A stretch of 58,942 nucleotides of DNA from Planctomycetota bacterium (lineage in GTDB: Bacteria > Planctomycetota > Phycisphaerae > Phycisphaerales > Zrk34), in contig WGMD01000040.1 in NCBI GenBank assembly GCA_016125255.1, forward strand, positions 1-58,942. Reading direction: 5' to 3'. The notes below the pieces were generated by a model, which was not told where the DNA came from, made no database searches, and saw only the letters and a list, made by a program, of their open reading frames with translations. Positions 7,821 to 16,402 of this stretch are shown here, piece by piece; position 1 is the first letter of the stretch, and every line of letters starts with the position of its first letter. The position numbers and the translations under genes were made by a program.

Positions 7821-8741
7821 ATGCACATCCGCCGCGCCGCGTTGACGCTCTTGATGACCCTGGCCCTGCCGGAGTTCGCTTTCGCCGACGCCCCCGTGGT
7901 CAAACCCGACCTGTCGCACACCCTGATCATCGTCGACGTCGCCGACCAGTTCCCCGCGTCTCAGAAAAAGGAGGCGCACCCGCTGGAGAATCTGGCCGGC
8001 ATCTCGCCCCGCACCGCCAAGCAGGCCGTCGTCGTCGCGCTCTCCGAGTCGCGCAATCTCCCGCATACCCCCGGCAGCTACGCCGTCACGATCGAAGCGG
8101 AAAAGGACCCCAAGACCGCCCTCGCCGACGCCGAAAAAGACGGCGTGGGCACCGTCGTCGTCCTGACCATCGTCCAGCGCAGCATCGGCGACATCGGCAC
8201 CAGCGAACATCGCCTCTACACCGATGTGCTCATGTCGATGCGCAACGGGCCGAACAACTCGTGGCGCAAACTCGTCTCCAAGCGCGTCACGACCACGACC
8301 GCCAAGGAACGCGAAGCCGACGACTACCGCCCCGAGGACACGGACATGATGGTCCGGCAGGTCAGCGCCATGATCGACGCGGCGATGAAAGCCAACGTCA
8401 CGCCCGTCCGCTTCAAAGGCACGCGCAAGGACGAAGCCGGGGCGACGATCCTCATGATGAGCGTCACCAACAACGCCGGCCGCGACCTCAAATCGCTCCA
8501 GCTCGCCCTGCCCATGCGCGGCGAGGACCCGCTGACGCTCACCTGCGAAACCCCCGTCCCCGCCGGGCAAACCCTCGTCGTCGGCTTCTCCCCCGTCGCC
8601 CCCGCCCCCGCCGCCAAAGCCGTCTGGACCCAGGCGCAGATTTCCAATGTCCTCTTCGACGGCGAAGACCCCACCGACCGCGACCCGTTCAACAGCTTCC
8701 GCCAGCGCATGAAACTCCTGCAAAAACTCGGCGGGGGCTGA
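7821..8741 (+). CDS. Secreted protein of unknown function
   Basis: The product (306 residues from 7821) begins with a signal peptide (MHIRRAALTLLMTLALPEFAFADA), followed by an alpha/beta domain of about 170 residues. The domain includes LIIVDVADQFPASQKK and GTVVVLTIVQRSIGDIG. A C-terminal segment of about 110 residues resembles a beta-sandwich (VTPVRFKGTRKDEAG, SVTNNAGRDLKSLQL). An in-frame ATG at 7806 is also possible; 7821 was preferred because it gives a compact signal peptide with purine-rich sequence before it. No catalytic motif is evident. A long hairpin (8743-8816) follows immediately. Confidence 0.75.
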   Translation: MHIRRAALTLLMTLALPEFAFADAPVVKPDLSHTLIIVDVADQFPASQKKEAHPLENLAGISPRTAKQAVVVALSESRNLPHTPGSYAVTIEAEKDPKTALADAEKDGVGTVVVLTIVQRSIGDIGTSEHRLYTDVLMSMRNGPNNSWRKLVSKRVTTTTAKEREADDYRPEDTDMMVRQVSAMIDAAMKANVTPVRFKGTRKDEAGATILMMSVTNNAGRDLKSLQLALPMRGEDPLTLTCETPVPAGQTLVVGFSPVAPAPAAKAVWTQAQISNVLFDGEDPTDRDPFNSFRQRMKLLQKLGGG

Positions 8742-8742
8742 T

Positions 8743-8816
8743 CCCGTTTGGCCGCGAGCCAACGGCGAGCGCTTCGATCACCGGGAGCGCTCGCCGTTGG
8801 CTCGCGGCTAAACGGG
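8743..8816. repeat. Long near-perfect hairpin repeat (copy 1)
   Basis: Two 31-base arms (8743-8773 and 8786-8816) are complementary at 30 of 31 positions, around the 12-base loop TCGATCACCGGG. The core of arms and loop (about 45 bases) is repeated at 9938-10009. The hairpin starts one base after the stop of the secreted-protein gene and ends 20 bases before the GATase ATG. It could end transcription or shield mRNA ends. It lacks a T tract. Confidence 0.9.
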
Positions 8817-8835
8817 GGCGCGGTACAATGTTCCC

Positions 8836-9576
8836 ATGCAGCCGATCATCGGCATCACGTGCGACACGAATCGTCCGACCGAACCCGGCGCGATCTGGCG
8901 GCATGAGTCCCCCGCCACTTACGCCGCCGCCGTCACCAGCGCCGGCGGCGTCCCCATTCTGCTGCCGTGCGAAATCGAACACATCGACGCGTACCTGAAG
9001 CTCTGCGACGGGTTCGTCCTCTCCGGCGGCAATGACCCGGATACGACGCCCTACGGCCAAAAGCCCCACCCCAAGGCCGACCTGCTTCATCCCGCCCGGC
9101 AGGCGTTCGAGTCGGCGCTGATCGCGGCGATCCAGCGCACGGATCATCCAGTGCTGGGCATCTGCCTGGGCATGCAGATGATGGCGCTCAACGCCGGCGG
9201 GAAACTGCATCAGCATCTGCCCGACGCGCCGGGCTTCGACGAAGCCAGCGCGGCGTGCCACAAATCCGCGCCGCATGATGTGCGCCTGATCATGCGCGAT
9301 CATCCGTACCTGCCCCGCCGCGGGCGTGTGTACTCCATGCATCATCAGGCCGTGGCGGACCCGGGCGCGATGCGCACCATCGCCGTCAGCGAACAGGCGG
9401 GCGCGTCGCCGGTCATCGAAGCGATCGATCGACCCAATGCGGACGGGCGTTTTTACCTGGGCGTGCAGTGGCACCCGGAGCGCACGGACGACGATGCGCT
9501 GGGCATCGGACTTTTTGAGCATCTGATCGCCCATTGCCGCCGCGCCAGTGCGGATTTGCCGATTTTGCGAAAATGA
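8836..9576 (+). CDS. Class I glutamine-amidotransferase-like hydrolase (peptidase C26/PuuD type)
   Basis: This 246-residue cytosolic protein is of the gamma-glutamyl-GABA hydrolase (C26) type. Visible features are the opening IIGITCDTN, the GGVPILLP loop, FVLSGGNDPD, the nucleophile elbow GICLGMQMM (Cys near 111), SMHHQAV and the His/Glu pair in QWHPER near 212-214, so the catalytic triad is complete. The family hydrolyses gamma-glutamyl amides such as gamma-Glu-GABA in polyamine breakdown, but other substrates are common and no puu genes are nearby. Its stop is 14 bases before the promoter of the proposed non-coding RNA. Confidence 0.88.
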   Translation: MQPIIGITCDTNRPTEPGAIWRHESPATYAAAVTSAGGVPILLPCEIEHIDAYLKLCDGFVLSGGNDPDTTPYGQKPHPKADLLHPARQAFESALIAAIQRTDHPVLGICLGMQMMALNAGGKLHQHLPDAPGFDEASAACHKSAPHDVRLIMRDHPYLPRRGRVYSMHHQAVADPGAMRTIAVSEQAGASPVIEAIDRPNADGRFYLGVQWHPERTDDDALGIGLFEHLIAHCRRASADLPILRK

Positions 9577-9590
9577 ATTCAGTATTTTCC

Positions 9591-9619
9591 TTGACACCCG
9601 GGAAGCGGGTTGTTTAGAT
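9591..9619 (+). promoter_or_regulatory. Sigma-70-type promoter for the proposed non-coding RNA
   Basis: A perfect TTGACA (9591-9596), a 17-base spacer and TTAGAT (9614-9619) form a good housekeeping promoter pointing into a region without an open reading frame. The expected start of the transcript is near 9626. Confidence 0.7.
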
Positions 9620-9625
9620 GATTTT

Positions 9626-9923
9626 CAAGTGGTCATGGATGTGGACCACGGTGAACGGATTCCACCTCTGTCGTCCTTCAACGGATTGAAACTACAAGTC
9701 GAAGTTTGTGCTCGTCGCGATGCGTCCATGGTTTGACGCGGTTGACATGTGCAAATGTGGGAGATCGGTGATCGAAGGGGACCGCGCCAGGGGAGACGCG
9801 GTTGGATGATCACCGTGGTCGGCCGCCTGTCGGACTTTTCGTTCGGCCGGCGACTGTCATCGGGCGGGAGCAAGGTGCGGGGGTCGAATCGCTGTTCTTA
9901 GCAGGCGGCGATTCGTTTTTTTT
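9626..9923 (+). ncRNA. Candidate structured non-coding RNA, about 300 nt
   Basis: The stretch has a strong promoter before it and a terminator at its end, and no credible reading frame. It folds into several stems by eye. GTGGTC/GACCAC pairs 9629-9634 with 9644-9649. A nested stem pairs GGTGATC/GATCACC (9767-9773 with 9808-9814) around ACCGCG/CGCGGT (9781-9786 with 9797-9802). A bulged stem spans about 9818-9857. The next gene is convergent, so this is not a leader of a downstream gene. The conserved cores of RNase P RNA, tmRNA and SRP RNA were looked for and not seen; a divergent 6S-like RNA cannot be ruled out. Confidence 0.55.
9885..9923 (+). terminator. Rho-independent terminator of the proposed non-coding RNA
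   Basis: CGAATCGC (9885-9892) pairs with GCGATTCG (9908-9915), and eight T residues follow directly (9916-9923). Confidence 0.85.
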
Positions 9924-9937
9924 GCGCCATGATTCCG

Positions 9938-10009
9938 CCGTTGAACCGCGAGCCAACGGCGAGCGCTTCGATCACCGGGAGCGCTCGCCGTCGGCTCGCG
10001 GCGAAACGG
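9938..10009. repeat. Long hairpin repeat (copy 2)
   Basis: Arms at 9938-9967 and 9980-10009 are inverted copies with a few mismatches around the same 12-base loop as copy 1 (TCGATCACCGGG). It abuts the stop codon of the minus-strand MurJ gene (10010), so it forms the 3' end of that transcript. Confidence 0.88.
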
Positions 10010-12004
10010 TCACCCTCGCCGCAGAAGCATGCGCATTTCGGGCATGCGCAGGAGCATGGCGGCGGCGACGACGACGATGCTGCCGGCGACCGTCGCGCCC
10101 AATAGCACGCTGACCACGCCCAGGCGCGACAGCGTCGAAAGATCGTACGACTGCACCACCGCCCACACCGCCGCGCTCATCGCCAGCGTCACGATCGCCG
10201 AACGCCCCCAACTGATCACCACATCGCGGTCGATCGGCGTCGGCACGTAGCGCTTGACCAATCGCAGCAGGATCACGCACTGAAGCATCGCGCAGATCGC
10301 CGTCGCCCATGCCAGCCCCGCCGCGCCCAGCGGCCAGATCAGCGTGCAGTTGAGCACGATGTTCAGCGCGACCATCGCCACGGCGACGCGCATCGGGGTG
10401 AGCGTGTTGTGCTGGGCGTAAAAAGTCCGCGTCAGGACATGGTTCATCGAGTAGGCCCACACCGCCGGGGCGTACCCCGTCAGCACCCACGCCACGCGCG
10501 CCGCGTCGTCGGCGGTGAGCTTCCCGCCGCGATAATAGATCGCCGTGGCCAGGGGCATCCGCACGAGGATGAGCCCGATGCTGGCGGGCAGACCGATGAG
10601 CAGCGTCAGTCGCAGGCCTTCGCGCAGGAGATTGGAGAAGCGATCGGTGTCCTCGGCCGCGGCGGAAAGCTGGGGGAAAATGGCGGTGGCGACGGCGATG
10701 CCGAACACGCCGGTGGGAAACTCGTAGAGCCGGGCGGTCGTGTTGAGGACGGACACGGCGCCTTCGAGCATGGGGTAGACCGGATGCCAGCCCAGCAGAT
10801 TCATCGTCGCCCCGGCCGGTGCGTTGGGCGGGGCGGAGAAGAACCAGGCGATCATCGAATCCATCAGCACGTTGACCTGGAACACGGCCAGTCCGGCGAC
10901 GGTCGGTCCCCACTGCTGCATGAGCCGGGTCATGGCGTCGTCGACCATGGCGTGATGCGGGGGCTCGGCGAAGGGGGCGGGACGGGGGCGGAGGAGCCAT
11001 TGCCAGGCCGCCTGCACGACGCCGGCGAGGACGATGGCGATGCACACGCCTCGGATGCGCCACTCCATCGAGACGGAGGCGGGCAGGGCGTAGCCGACGA
11101 TCATGCACGAGACGATGATGAAGACGTTGAGGATGACGGGGGCGGCGGCGGGCGGGCCGAAGCGGCCGTGCACCTGGAGGATCGCGCCGAGGATGGCGGC
11201 GACGCAGACGAGCGGGGCGTACCAGAGCGTGAGCATCGTCAGATTGACGATCAGGTTGGTGCGATCGGACATGGGGACCAGCGCGTCGATGGCCAGCAGG
11301 ACGATCAGGCCGGCGATGGTGATGCCGACGAGCCACTTGGTCAGTTGGACGAGGACGCGCGTGGCGAAGCCCATGGCGGTGGACGGATGTTTATTGAGCA
11401 GGCGCGAATACTGCGGGACGAACGCCGCGGCGAGCGCGCCTTCGCCGAAGAGGCGGCGGAAGAGATTGGGGATCGTGAAGGCGATGAAGAACGCGTCGAG
11501 CACGGAGCCGAACCCGAACACCCACGCCATCGCCCAGTCGCGCACGAGTCCGAAGCAGCGCGACAGGAGCGTGAGCACGGAGATGGTCCGCGTGTGCGCG
11601 ACGAAGGAGCCGTCGTGATGCGTGAGCCATTGCCCGATGGCCCAGAGGTACGAGCCGAGGATGATGCCGAAGGTTGAAGCGCCCGCGTCGCCGTAGCCGA
11701 CGGAGCGGCCGGGGCAGAAGTATTGGAGCGTCTCGTCGATGAGGGCGTACAGCACGAGCGTTTCGATCGTCAGCAGCCACCACCACCGCCCCCGACGCCG
11801 CCACAGTCCGCACGTCAGCGCCAGCCAGGCCAGCCCGGTGTAACAAGAGGTGTGCACCCACTTGTCGACGCCCAGCGGCAGCACGTCATTGTCCAGCCCG
11901 ACCGCCCCCGCCATATCGAGGCGCGGCCAGTGCGAACCGATCGCGATGGCGACCCACCATGCAATCAGCGAGACGATCCAGAACATCGAGACCCGGCGAT
12001 TCAT
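10010..12004 (-). CDS. murJ: VanZ-like domain fused to MurJ lipid II flippase
   Basis: Residues 1 to about 130 are a VanZ-like membrane domain, with DKWVHTSCYTGLAW and IDETLQYFCPGRSVGYGD motifs. From about residue 134 the protein is a complete MurJ/MviN with the typical RCFGLVRDWAMAWVFG start, FFIAFTIPNLFRRLFGEGAL, AAFVPQYSR and YEFPTGVFGIAVATAIFP. MurJ flips lipid II across the cytoplasmic membrane for peptidoglycan synthesis and normally has about 500 residues; the 664-residue length comes from the VanZ part. The reading frame is continuous and no separate start with a ribosome-binding site is seen at the junction. The ATG overlaps the ParA stop by four bases. VanZ-like domains are associated with glycopeptide resistance and cell envelopes, so a link to lipid-linked cell-wall precursors is plausible but inferred. 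Confidence 0.9.
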   Translation of the reverse strand: MNRRVSMFWIVSLIAWWVAIAIGSHWPRLDMAGAVGLDNDVLPLGVDKWVHTSCYTGLAWLALTCGLWRRRGRWWWLLTIETLVLYALIDETLQYFCPGRSVGYGDAGASTFGIILGSYLWAIGQWLTHHDGSFVAHTRTISVLTLLSRCFGLVRDWAMAWVFGFGSVLDAFFIAFTIPNLFRRLFGEGALAAAFVPQYSRLLNKHPSTAMGFATRVLVQLTKWLVGITIAGLIVLLAIDALVPMSDRTNLIVNLTMLTLWYAPLVCVAAILGAILQVHGRFGPPAAAPVILNVFIIVSCMIVGYALPASVSMEWRIRGVCIAIVLAGVVQAAWQWLLRPRPAPFAEPPHHAMVDDAMTRLMQQWGPTVAGLAVFQVNVLMDSMIAWFFSAPPNAPAGATMNLLGWHPVYPMLEGAVSVLNTTARLYEFPTGVFGIAVATAIFPQLSAAAEDTDRFSNLLREGLRLTLLIGLPASIGLILVRMPLATAIYYRGGKLTADDAARVAWVLTGYAPAVWAYSMNHVLTRTFYAQHNTLTPMRVAVAMVALNIVLNCTLIWPLGAAGLAWATAICAMLQCVILLRLVKRYVPTPIDRDVVISWGRSAIVTLAMSAAVWAVVQSYDLSTLSRLGVVSVLLGATVAGSIVVVAAAMLLRMPEMRMLLRRG

Positions 12005-12945
12005 GCGTCGTGCCCACCGGCGGGCTCGGTCGCCGATTCACCAGCATTCACTTCGATCGAAACCTCCGCCCCCGCCCCCGGAATCTCCACTTCGGGCAGC
12101 GGCTCGTGCGAAACCGGCGGCGTCGAAGCGGGCGATGCGTTGCCCATCACCATCGCCGCAAGCTGCCGGTAGTCCGCCGCGCCGGGGCACGTCGGCTCGT
12201 ACTGAAAAATCGTCTGCCCGAAACTCGGGCATTCCGCCAGCTTGATGTTCCGCCGAATCGGCGGCTGATAAATCACCGCGCCGGACCACGGCATCGCCAG
12301 CTTGCGGCTCGCGGCGAAGAAGCTCGCCAGATCGTCCACCACCTCGCCCGCCAGCTTCGTGTGCCCGTCGTGCACGCACAGCACCACGCCGCTGACGCGC
12401 AGAGCCGTGTTCACATGCTGACGCACGAGCTGCACCGTCTCCAGCAGCTTGCTCAAACCCTGCAGCGCCAGAAAATGCGCCTGCATGGGCACGATCACTT
12501 CGCCCGCGCACGCCAACCCGTTGATCGTCAAAAGCCCCAGACTCGGCGGGCAGTCGATGAGGACAAAGTCATACTGCGACTTCACCGGGGCGAGCTTCTT
12601 CGCGAGGATGCGCTGCTTGTCGGGTCGAGCGACCAGTTCCTGCTCCGCGCCCGCCAGATCGACCTCCGCCCCCAGCACGCTCAGTCGGTCATCGACGCGG
12701 CGGATCACCGCCTCGGCCGCGAGGGCGTCGTCGATGAGCAGATCGTAGACGGAGTGTTCGAGCGACGTCGGATCGACGCCGACGTGCAGGGTCAGATGCG
12801 CCTGCGGATCGAGGTCGATGAGCAGCACGCGCTTGCCCGCTTCGGCGAGCGCCGCGCCGAGGTTGACGGTCGTCGTCGTCTTGCCGACGCCGCCCTTCTG
12901 GTTCATCAGCGCGATGATGCGCGTGGATGGTCGCGATTCGGTCAC
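12001..12945 (-). CDS. ParA/Soj-family ATPase
   Basis: The 314-residue protein has the deviant Walker A KGGVGKTT at residues 17-24, switch region DLDPQAHLTLH and Walker B-like FVLIDCPPSLG, all typical of ParA/Soj/MinD ATPases. These form ATP-dependent dimers that bind DNA or membrane and position cargo such as chromosome origins or protein complexes. No parB follows; instead the gene overlaps the VanZ-MurJ gene by four bases. The C-terminal 50 residues are Pro/Glu-rich and probably disordered. It may position a cell-wall complex rather than the chromosome, but that is inference from context. Confidence 0.88.
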   Translation of the reverse strand: MTESRPSTRIIALMNQKGGVGKTTTTVNLGAALAEAGKRVLLIDLDPQAHLTLHVGVDPTSLEHSVYDLLIDDALAAEAVIRRVDDRLSVLGAEVDLAGAEQELVARPDKQRILAKKLAPVKSQYDFVLIDCPPSLGLLTINGLACAGEVIVPMQAHFLALQGLSKLLETVQLVRQHVNTALRVSGVVLCVHDGHTKLAGEVVDDLASFFAASRKLAMPWSGAVIYQPPIRRNIKLAECPSFGQTIFQYEPTCPGAADYRQLAAMVMGNASPASTPPVSHEPLPEVEIPGAGAEVSIEVNAGESATEPAGGHDA

Positions 12946-13142
12946 GCCCTGTCTCCAAGTGGCCCCGACGCAATCGGCCGGGCGAACGGCATGAGTATAG
13001 CAAACCGGCGCGGCCGGTCGAGAATCCGCTGATAACGCCGGCGGACGCTGAGCATGCGACTTGATGCGGGCAATCCACTAAACGCCCCCCGCCGATCGGT
13101 CGAAGAAGTACGGGTCGCACACACGCACGGAGGCGCCACGAC

Positions 13143-13664
13143 ATGCGCACACGCCATCGGGGTTACGTCGTTCTGGTCATTCTCACCGCATCGATCGGCG
13201 CAACCTACGCCGGCCTCAACACGCAGCCCGACGCCAAACCCGAGCCGGTGCGCTACGCGATGGTTCCCCTCGTGCATGTGCCCGCAACGCCGCATCATCA
13301 CGAGCGCGACGCCGCCGATGCGCGGCACGGCCTCGACCCGAACCTGCTCGCGTCCATCCGATTCGACGACGCGCTCGACATGTGTTCCGCTTCCGGCGAG
13401 TTTCACGCCTTCGACGCCCCCGCGGGCGCGCCGATCGGCCTGGCCGGTGACTGGTCGGACCTGTTCGAGTCTTCGTATCAGCGTCACACGCGCGCCGCCG
13501 ACGCCCCGCACATCGCCATCGCCCGCGCCGACCTCGACGCCGCCCCGCTCGCCCCCGATCACTACTACCTGCCGACCATCGACACCGTCTCGATCCCCGA
13601 GCCGTCGACGATGATGATGGGGCTCCTCGGCACGCTGGCCCTCCGACCCCGCCGGCGCGGGTGA
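13143..13664 (+). CDS. PEP-CTERM-type secreted protein
   Basis: The 173-residue protein has a short signal peptide (MRTRHRGYVVLVILTASIGATYAG) and ends with a canonical PEP-CTERM tail: SIPEPSTMMMGLLGTLALRPRRRG. The middle is rich in Asp, His and Ala without enzyme motifs. GGAGG lies upstream of the ATG. It is divergent from the ParA gene. Its stop codon directly abuts the stop of the convergent toxin gene, so there is no intergenic space between them. Confidence 0.85.
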   Translation: MRTRHRGYVVLVILTASIGATYAGLNTQPDAKPEPVRYAMVPLVHVPATPHHHERDAADARHGLDPNLLASIRFDDALDMCSASGEFHAFDAPAGAPIGLAGDWSDLFESSYQRHTRAADAPHIAIARADLDAAPLAPDHYYLPTIDTVSIPEPSTMMMGLLGTLALRPRRRG

Positions 13665-13994
13665 TCAGGATTCCTCGCCGAACACTGCGGGAAAATCACG
13701 CGCCCCGTGAATCACGGCGTGCACGATGACGGCCTGTACCGCCGTTTCGTAAATCAGCCGGCACGACCCGATGATCAACTCGCGTGTCTGATCGTCCGCC
13801 AATTCCGGAACGATGCGACCGGCGTTTGGAAAAACGCGAAGGCGCTCCGCCGCCTCCAGCAACTCGAGCACCACCGCATCCGCATAGGTTTGCGAATCGA
13901 GCGCGATGTAATCGTAAATGCTTTGCAGGTCGTCGACCGCCGGGTCGGACCGATGAGCGTCATCATCGAACGAACCGCCGCTTGATGTCCTCAT
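13665..13994 (-). CDS. ParE/RelE-superfamily toxin
   Basis: This 109-residue protein is a ParE-like toxin with family features such as SDPAVDDLQSIYDYIALDS near the start, RLRVFPNAGRIVPEL in the middle and IIGSCRLIYETAVQAVIVHAVIHGARDFP toward the end. ParE toxins inhibit DNA gyrase and RelE toxins cut mRNA at the ribosome; sequence alone cannot choose firmly, but the spacing looks ParE-like. It starts inside the last codons of the antitoxin gene (32-base overlap), which is typical of coupled toxin-antitoxin operons. Confidence 0.85.
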   Translation of the reverse strand: MRTSSGGSFDDDAHRSDPAVDDLQSIYDYIALDSQTYADAVVLELLEAAERLRVFPNAGRIVPELADDQTRELIIGSCRLIYETAVQAVIVHAVIHGARDFPAVFGEES

Positions 13995-14145
13995 GCGGTG
14001 TGACGTGCCCCGCCGCCGCCGCCTCGCGCCCGCGCGCGACTTTCATCCGCACGTACAGCGCATACATCGCATCGGCGTACGAAGCGCTCGCCGGCAACTG
14101 ATCGGCGAGCTGCTTCAGTTCGGATTTGACGTCCGGTGCGGCCAT
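13963..14145 (-). CDS. Antitoxin partner of the ParE-like toxin
   Basis: This 60-residue protein resembles small antitoxins that precede ParE toxins. It has a helical N-terminus (SELKQLADQLPASASYADAM) and the C-terminal signature AGHVTPHEDIKRRFVR, which is common in these partners. It would bind and neutralise the toxin and probably repress the operon. Its 3' end overlaps the toxin gene by 32 bases. The ribosome-binding site is weak (a purine run ending in CAGG). Confidence 0.8.
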   Translation of the reverse strand: MAAPDVKSELKQLADQLPASASYADAMYALYVRMKVARGREAAAAGHVTPHEDIKRRFVR

Positions 14146-14175
14146 GCCTGATTCTTCGACCGGCTTTCGATCCGG

Positions 14176-16143
14176 TCAACCTTCCTTGTCCGCATACTTC
14201 GTCCGCAGCGCCTCGACGACGCCGGCGTCGGCGAGCGTCGTGGTGTCGCCCAGCGTCCGCCCCTCGGCGATGTCCCGCAGCAGGCGGCGCATGATCTTCC
14301 CCGACCGCGTCTTGGGCAGGTCGGCGGTGAAGATCACCTGCTCCGGCCGGGCGATCGCGCCGATCTTCTCCGCCACGTGCTTGCGCAATTCCGCATTGAG
14401 CGCCTCGCTCATGTCAAAGCCGCTCTTGAGCGTCACGAACGCGACGATCGCCTGGCCCTTCATGTCGTGCTTCTTGCCGACGACCGCCGACTCGGCGACC
14501 GCCGGGTGATCGACCAGCGCGGACTCGACTTCCATCGTGCCGATCCGGTGGCCCGACACGTTGAGCACATCGTCGACGCGCCCCAGCACCATGAAGTTAC
14601 CCTTCGCGTCGCGCTTCGCCCCGTCGCCGGGGAAATAGGTCTTCGCGTCCCACTTGGAAAAATACGTGCTGACGAAGCGCTCGTCATCGCCCCAGATCGT
14701 CCGCAACATGCTCGGCCAGGGCTTGGTGATCGCCAGCAGCCCCGACCCGCTTGTCACTTCCTCGCGCGCTTCGTTCAAGATCGTCGCACACACGCCCGGC
14801 AGCGCCGGCCCGGCGAAGCCCGGCTTCATCGTCGTCACGCCCGGCAACCCGCTGATCATGATGCTGCCCGTCTCCGTCTGCCACCACGTATCGGCGATCG
14901 GACACTTCTCGCGCCCGATGTGTTTGTGATACCACATCCACGCTTCGGGATTGATCGGCTCGCCGACGCTGCCGAGCAGTCGCAAGCTCGACAGATCGTG
15001 TTTGGCCGGCAGATCGTCGCCCCATTTCATGAACGCGCGGATCGCCGTCGGAGCCGTGTAGAAGATCGTCACGCGGTGCCGGGCGATCATGTCCCAGAAC
15101 CGGTCGTTTTCCGGGTAATTGGGGGCGCCTTCGTACATGATCTGCGACACGCCGTTCATCAATGGGCCATACACGATATAGGTATGCCCGGTGATCCAGC
15201 CCACGTCGGCGGTGCACCAATACATGTCCTCCTCGCGCATGTCGAAGACGTACTTGCAGGTCGTGTAGGCCCCGACGGCGTAACCGCCGGTCGTATGCAC
15301 AATGCCCTTGGGCTTGCCGGTCGTGCCGGAGGTGTACAGGATGAACAGCACATCCTCCGCGTCCATCGGCTCGGCCGGGCAGTCGGGCGAAGCGACTTCC
15401 ATCAGATCGTGATACCAGTGATCGCGCCCTTCCTTCATGTGACACGGGAACGTGTCGGCGTGACCGCGCTCGACGACGATGACGCTCTTGATGCTCGGCG
15501 TCTTGGCCAGCGCCTTGTCCGCTTCGTTCTTAAGGAGCAGCACATTCCCGCGCCGCCATCCGCCGTTGGCCGTGATCAGCGCTTTGCACTCCGAGTCATT
15601 GATGCGGTCCGAAAGCGACTCGGGGCTGAACCCGCCGAAGACGACGCTGTGAATCGCCCCGATGCGGGCGCAGGCGAGCATCGCCACCGCCGCCTCCACG
15701 ACCATCGGCATGTAGATCGCCACGCGATCGCCCTTGCCGACGCCCAGCCCTTTGAGCGCGTTGGCGAACTTGCACACTTCGTAATGCAGTTGCAGGTACG
15801 TGAGCGTGCGCTCTTCGCCCGGTTCGCCTTCCCAGACGAGCGCCGCCTTGTTGCGCCGCGCGGTGGTCAGGTGACGATCGAGGCAGTTGTAGGTGATGTT
15901 GATCTTCCCGCCGGTGAACCACTGACAATGCGGCGGGGTCCAGTCCATGACCTTGCCCCATGGCTTGAACCAGTGCAATTCCTTGGCGCGATCCTCCCAG
16001 TAGCCCTCGTAGTCGTCGTTCGCCCGCTTGTAGAGCGACAGGTCGTTCGTCGCCGCGTGCTTGGCGAAAGACGCCGGCGCGGGAAACTCGCGCTCTTCCT
16101 GCAGAAGATCGCTGAATACTTCGCTGTTCGTCGCTTGACCCAT
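14176..16143 (-). CDS. acsA: Acetyl-CoA synthetase (AMP-forming)
   Basis: The 655-residue enzyme matches the usual length of AMP-forming acetyl-CoA synthetase. It converts acetate, ATP and CoA to acetyl-CoA. Motifs include the P-loop [18 protein letters not shown], the [13 protein letters not shown] adenylate-binding segment, [16 protein letters not shown] at the hinge and TRSGKIMRR near the C-terminus. The lysine in the last motif is the one controlled by acetylation in well-studied homologues. AAGGAG precedes the ATG at 16143. An alternative frame extends 36 residues upstream but contains no better start. The gene is not obviously in an operon. Confidence 0.97.
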   Translation of the reverse strand: MGQATNSEVFSDLLQEEREFPAPASFAKHAATNDLSLYKRANDDYEGYWEDRAKELHWFKPWGKVMDWTPPHCQWFTGGKINITYNCLDRHLTTARRNKAALVWEGEPGEERTLTYLQLHYEVCKFANALKGLGVGKGDRVAIYMPMVVEAAVAMLACARIGAIHSVVFGGFSPESLSDRINDSECKALITANGGWRRGNVLLLKNEADKALAKTPSIKSVIVVERGHADTFPCHMKEGRDHWYHDLMEVASPDCPAEPMDAEDVLFILYTSGTTGKPKGIVHTTGGYAVGAYTTCKYVFDMREEDMYWCTADVGWITGHTYIVYGPLMNGVSQIMYEGAPNYPENDRFWDMIARHRVTIFYTAPTAIRAFMKWGDDLPAKHDLSSLRLLGSVGEPINPEAWMWYHKHIGREKCPIADTWWQTETGSIMISGLPGVTTMKPGFAGPALPGVCATILNEAREEVTSGSGLLAITKPWPSMLRTIWGDDERFVSTYFSKWDAKTYFPGDGAKRDAKGNFMVLGRVDDVLNVSGHRIGTMEVESALVDHPAVAESAVVGKKHDMKGQAIVAFVTLKSGFDMSEALNAELRKHVAEKIGAIARPEQVIFTADLPKTRSGKIMRRLLRDIAEGRTLGDTTTLADAGVVEALRTKYADKEG

Positions 16144-16262
16144 GGCTGTACGCTCCTTGCGAACTGACTTCTGACACATGCCTCTTCGCCCAAACCGGCG
16201 CGAACCACCGAAGGGACAAAAATACCACTCAGGCCGGGAATGGTCAATCATTTACAGTGCAT

Positions 16263-16402
16263 CCCACCCCCTCTCCCTCCGGGAGAGGGCCGGGGTGAGG
16301 GCGGCCCCGAATGAGCGCGCGATCCGAATCGAGACCAGCCAGTGACTGAACGCCCCCTCACCCGGCCTGCGGCCGACCGCTCCCGGAGGGAGAGGTGTGT
16401 AA
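16263..16402. repeat. Repetitive extragenic palindrome pair
   Basis: Two arms, about 16268-16303 and 16351-16396, contain the widespread CTCTCCCTCCGGGAG / CTCCCGGAGGGAGAG palindrome plus inverted GGGGTGAGGGCG / CGCCCCCTCACCC blocks. The right arm overlaps the last 15 or so codons of the RmlD-like gene. This repeat fills most of the gap between acsA and that gene. Confidence 0.75.

Noticed and set aside
9678-9691. GGATTGAAAC, the typical 3' end of many CRISPR repeats
   Set aside because: Only one copy exists in the window, with no regularly spaced second copy and no cas genes, so it is a chance match inside the proposed RNA.
9802-10113. Small plus-strand frame in the non-coding RNA region
   Set aside because: It crosses the terminator and the hairpin repeat and has no ribosome-binding site.
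10409-11677. Long plus-strand frame rich in Gly, Arg and Asp
   Set aside because: It is the shadow of the murJ gene on the other strand; no signal, start site or family match.
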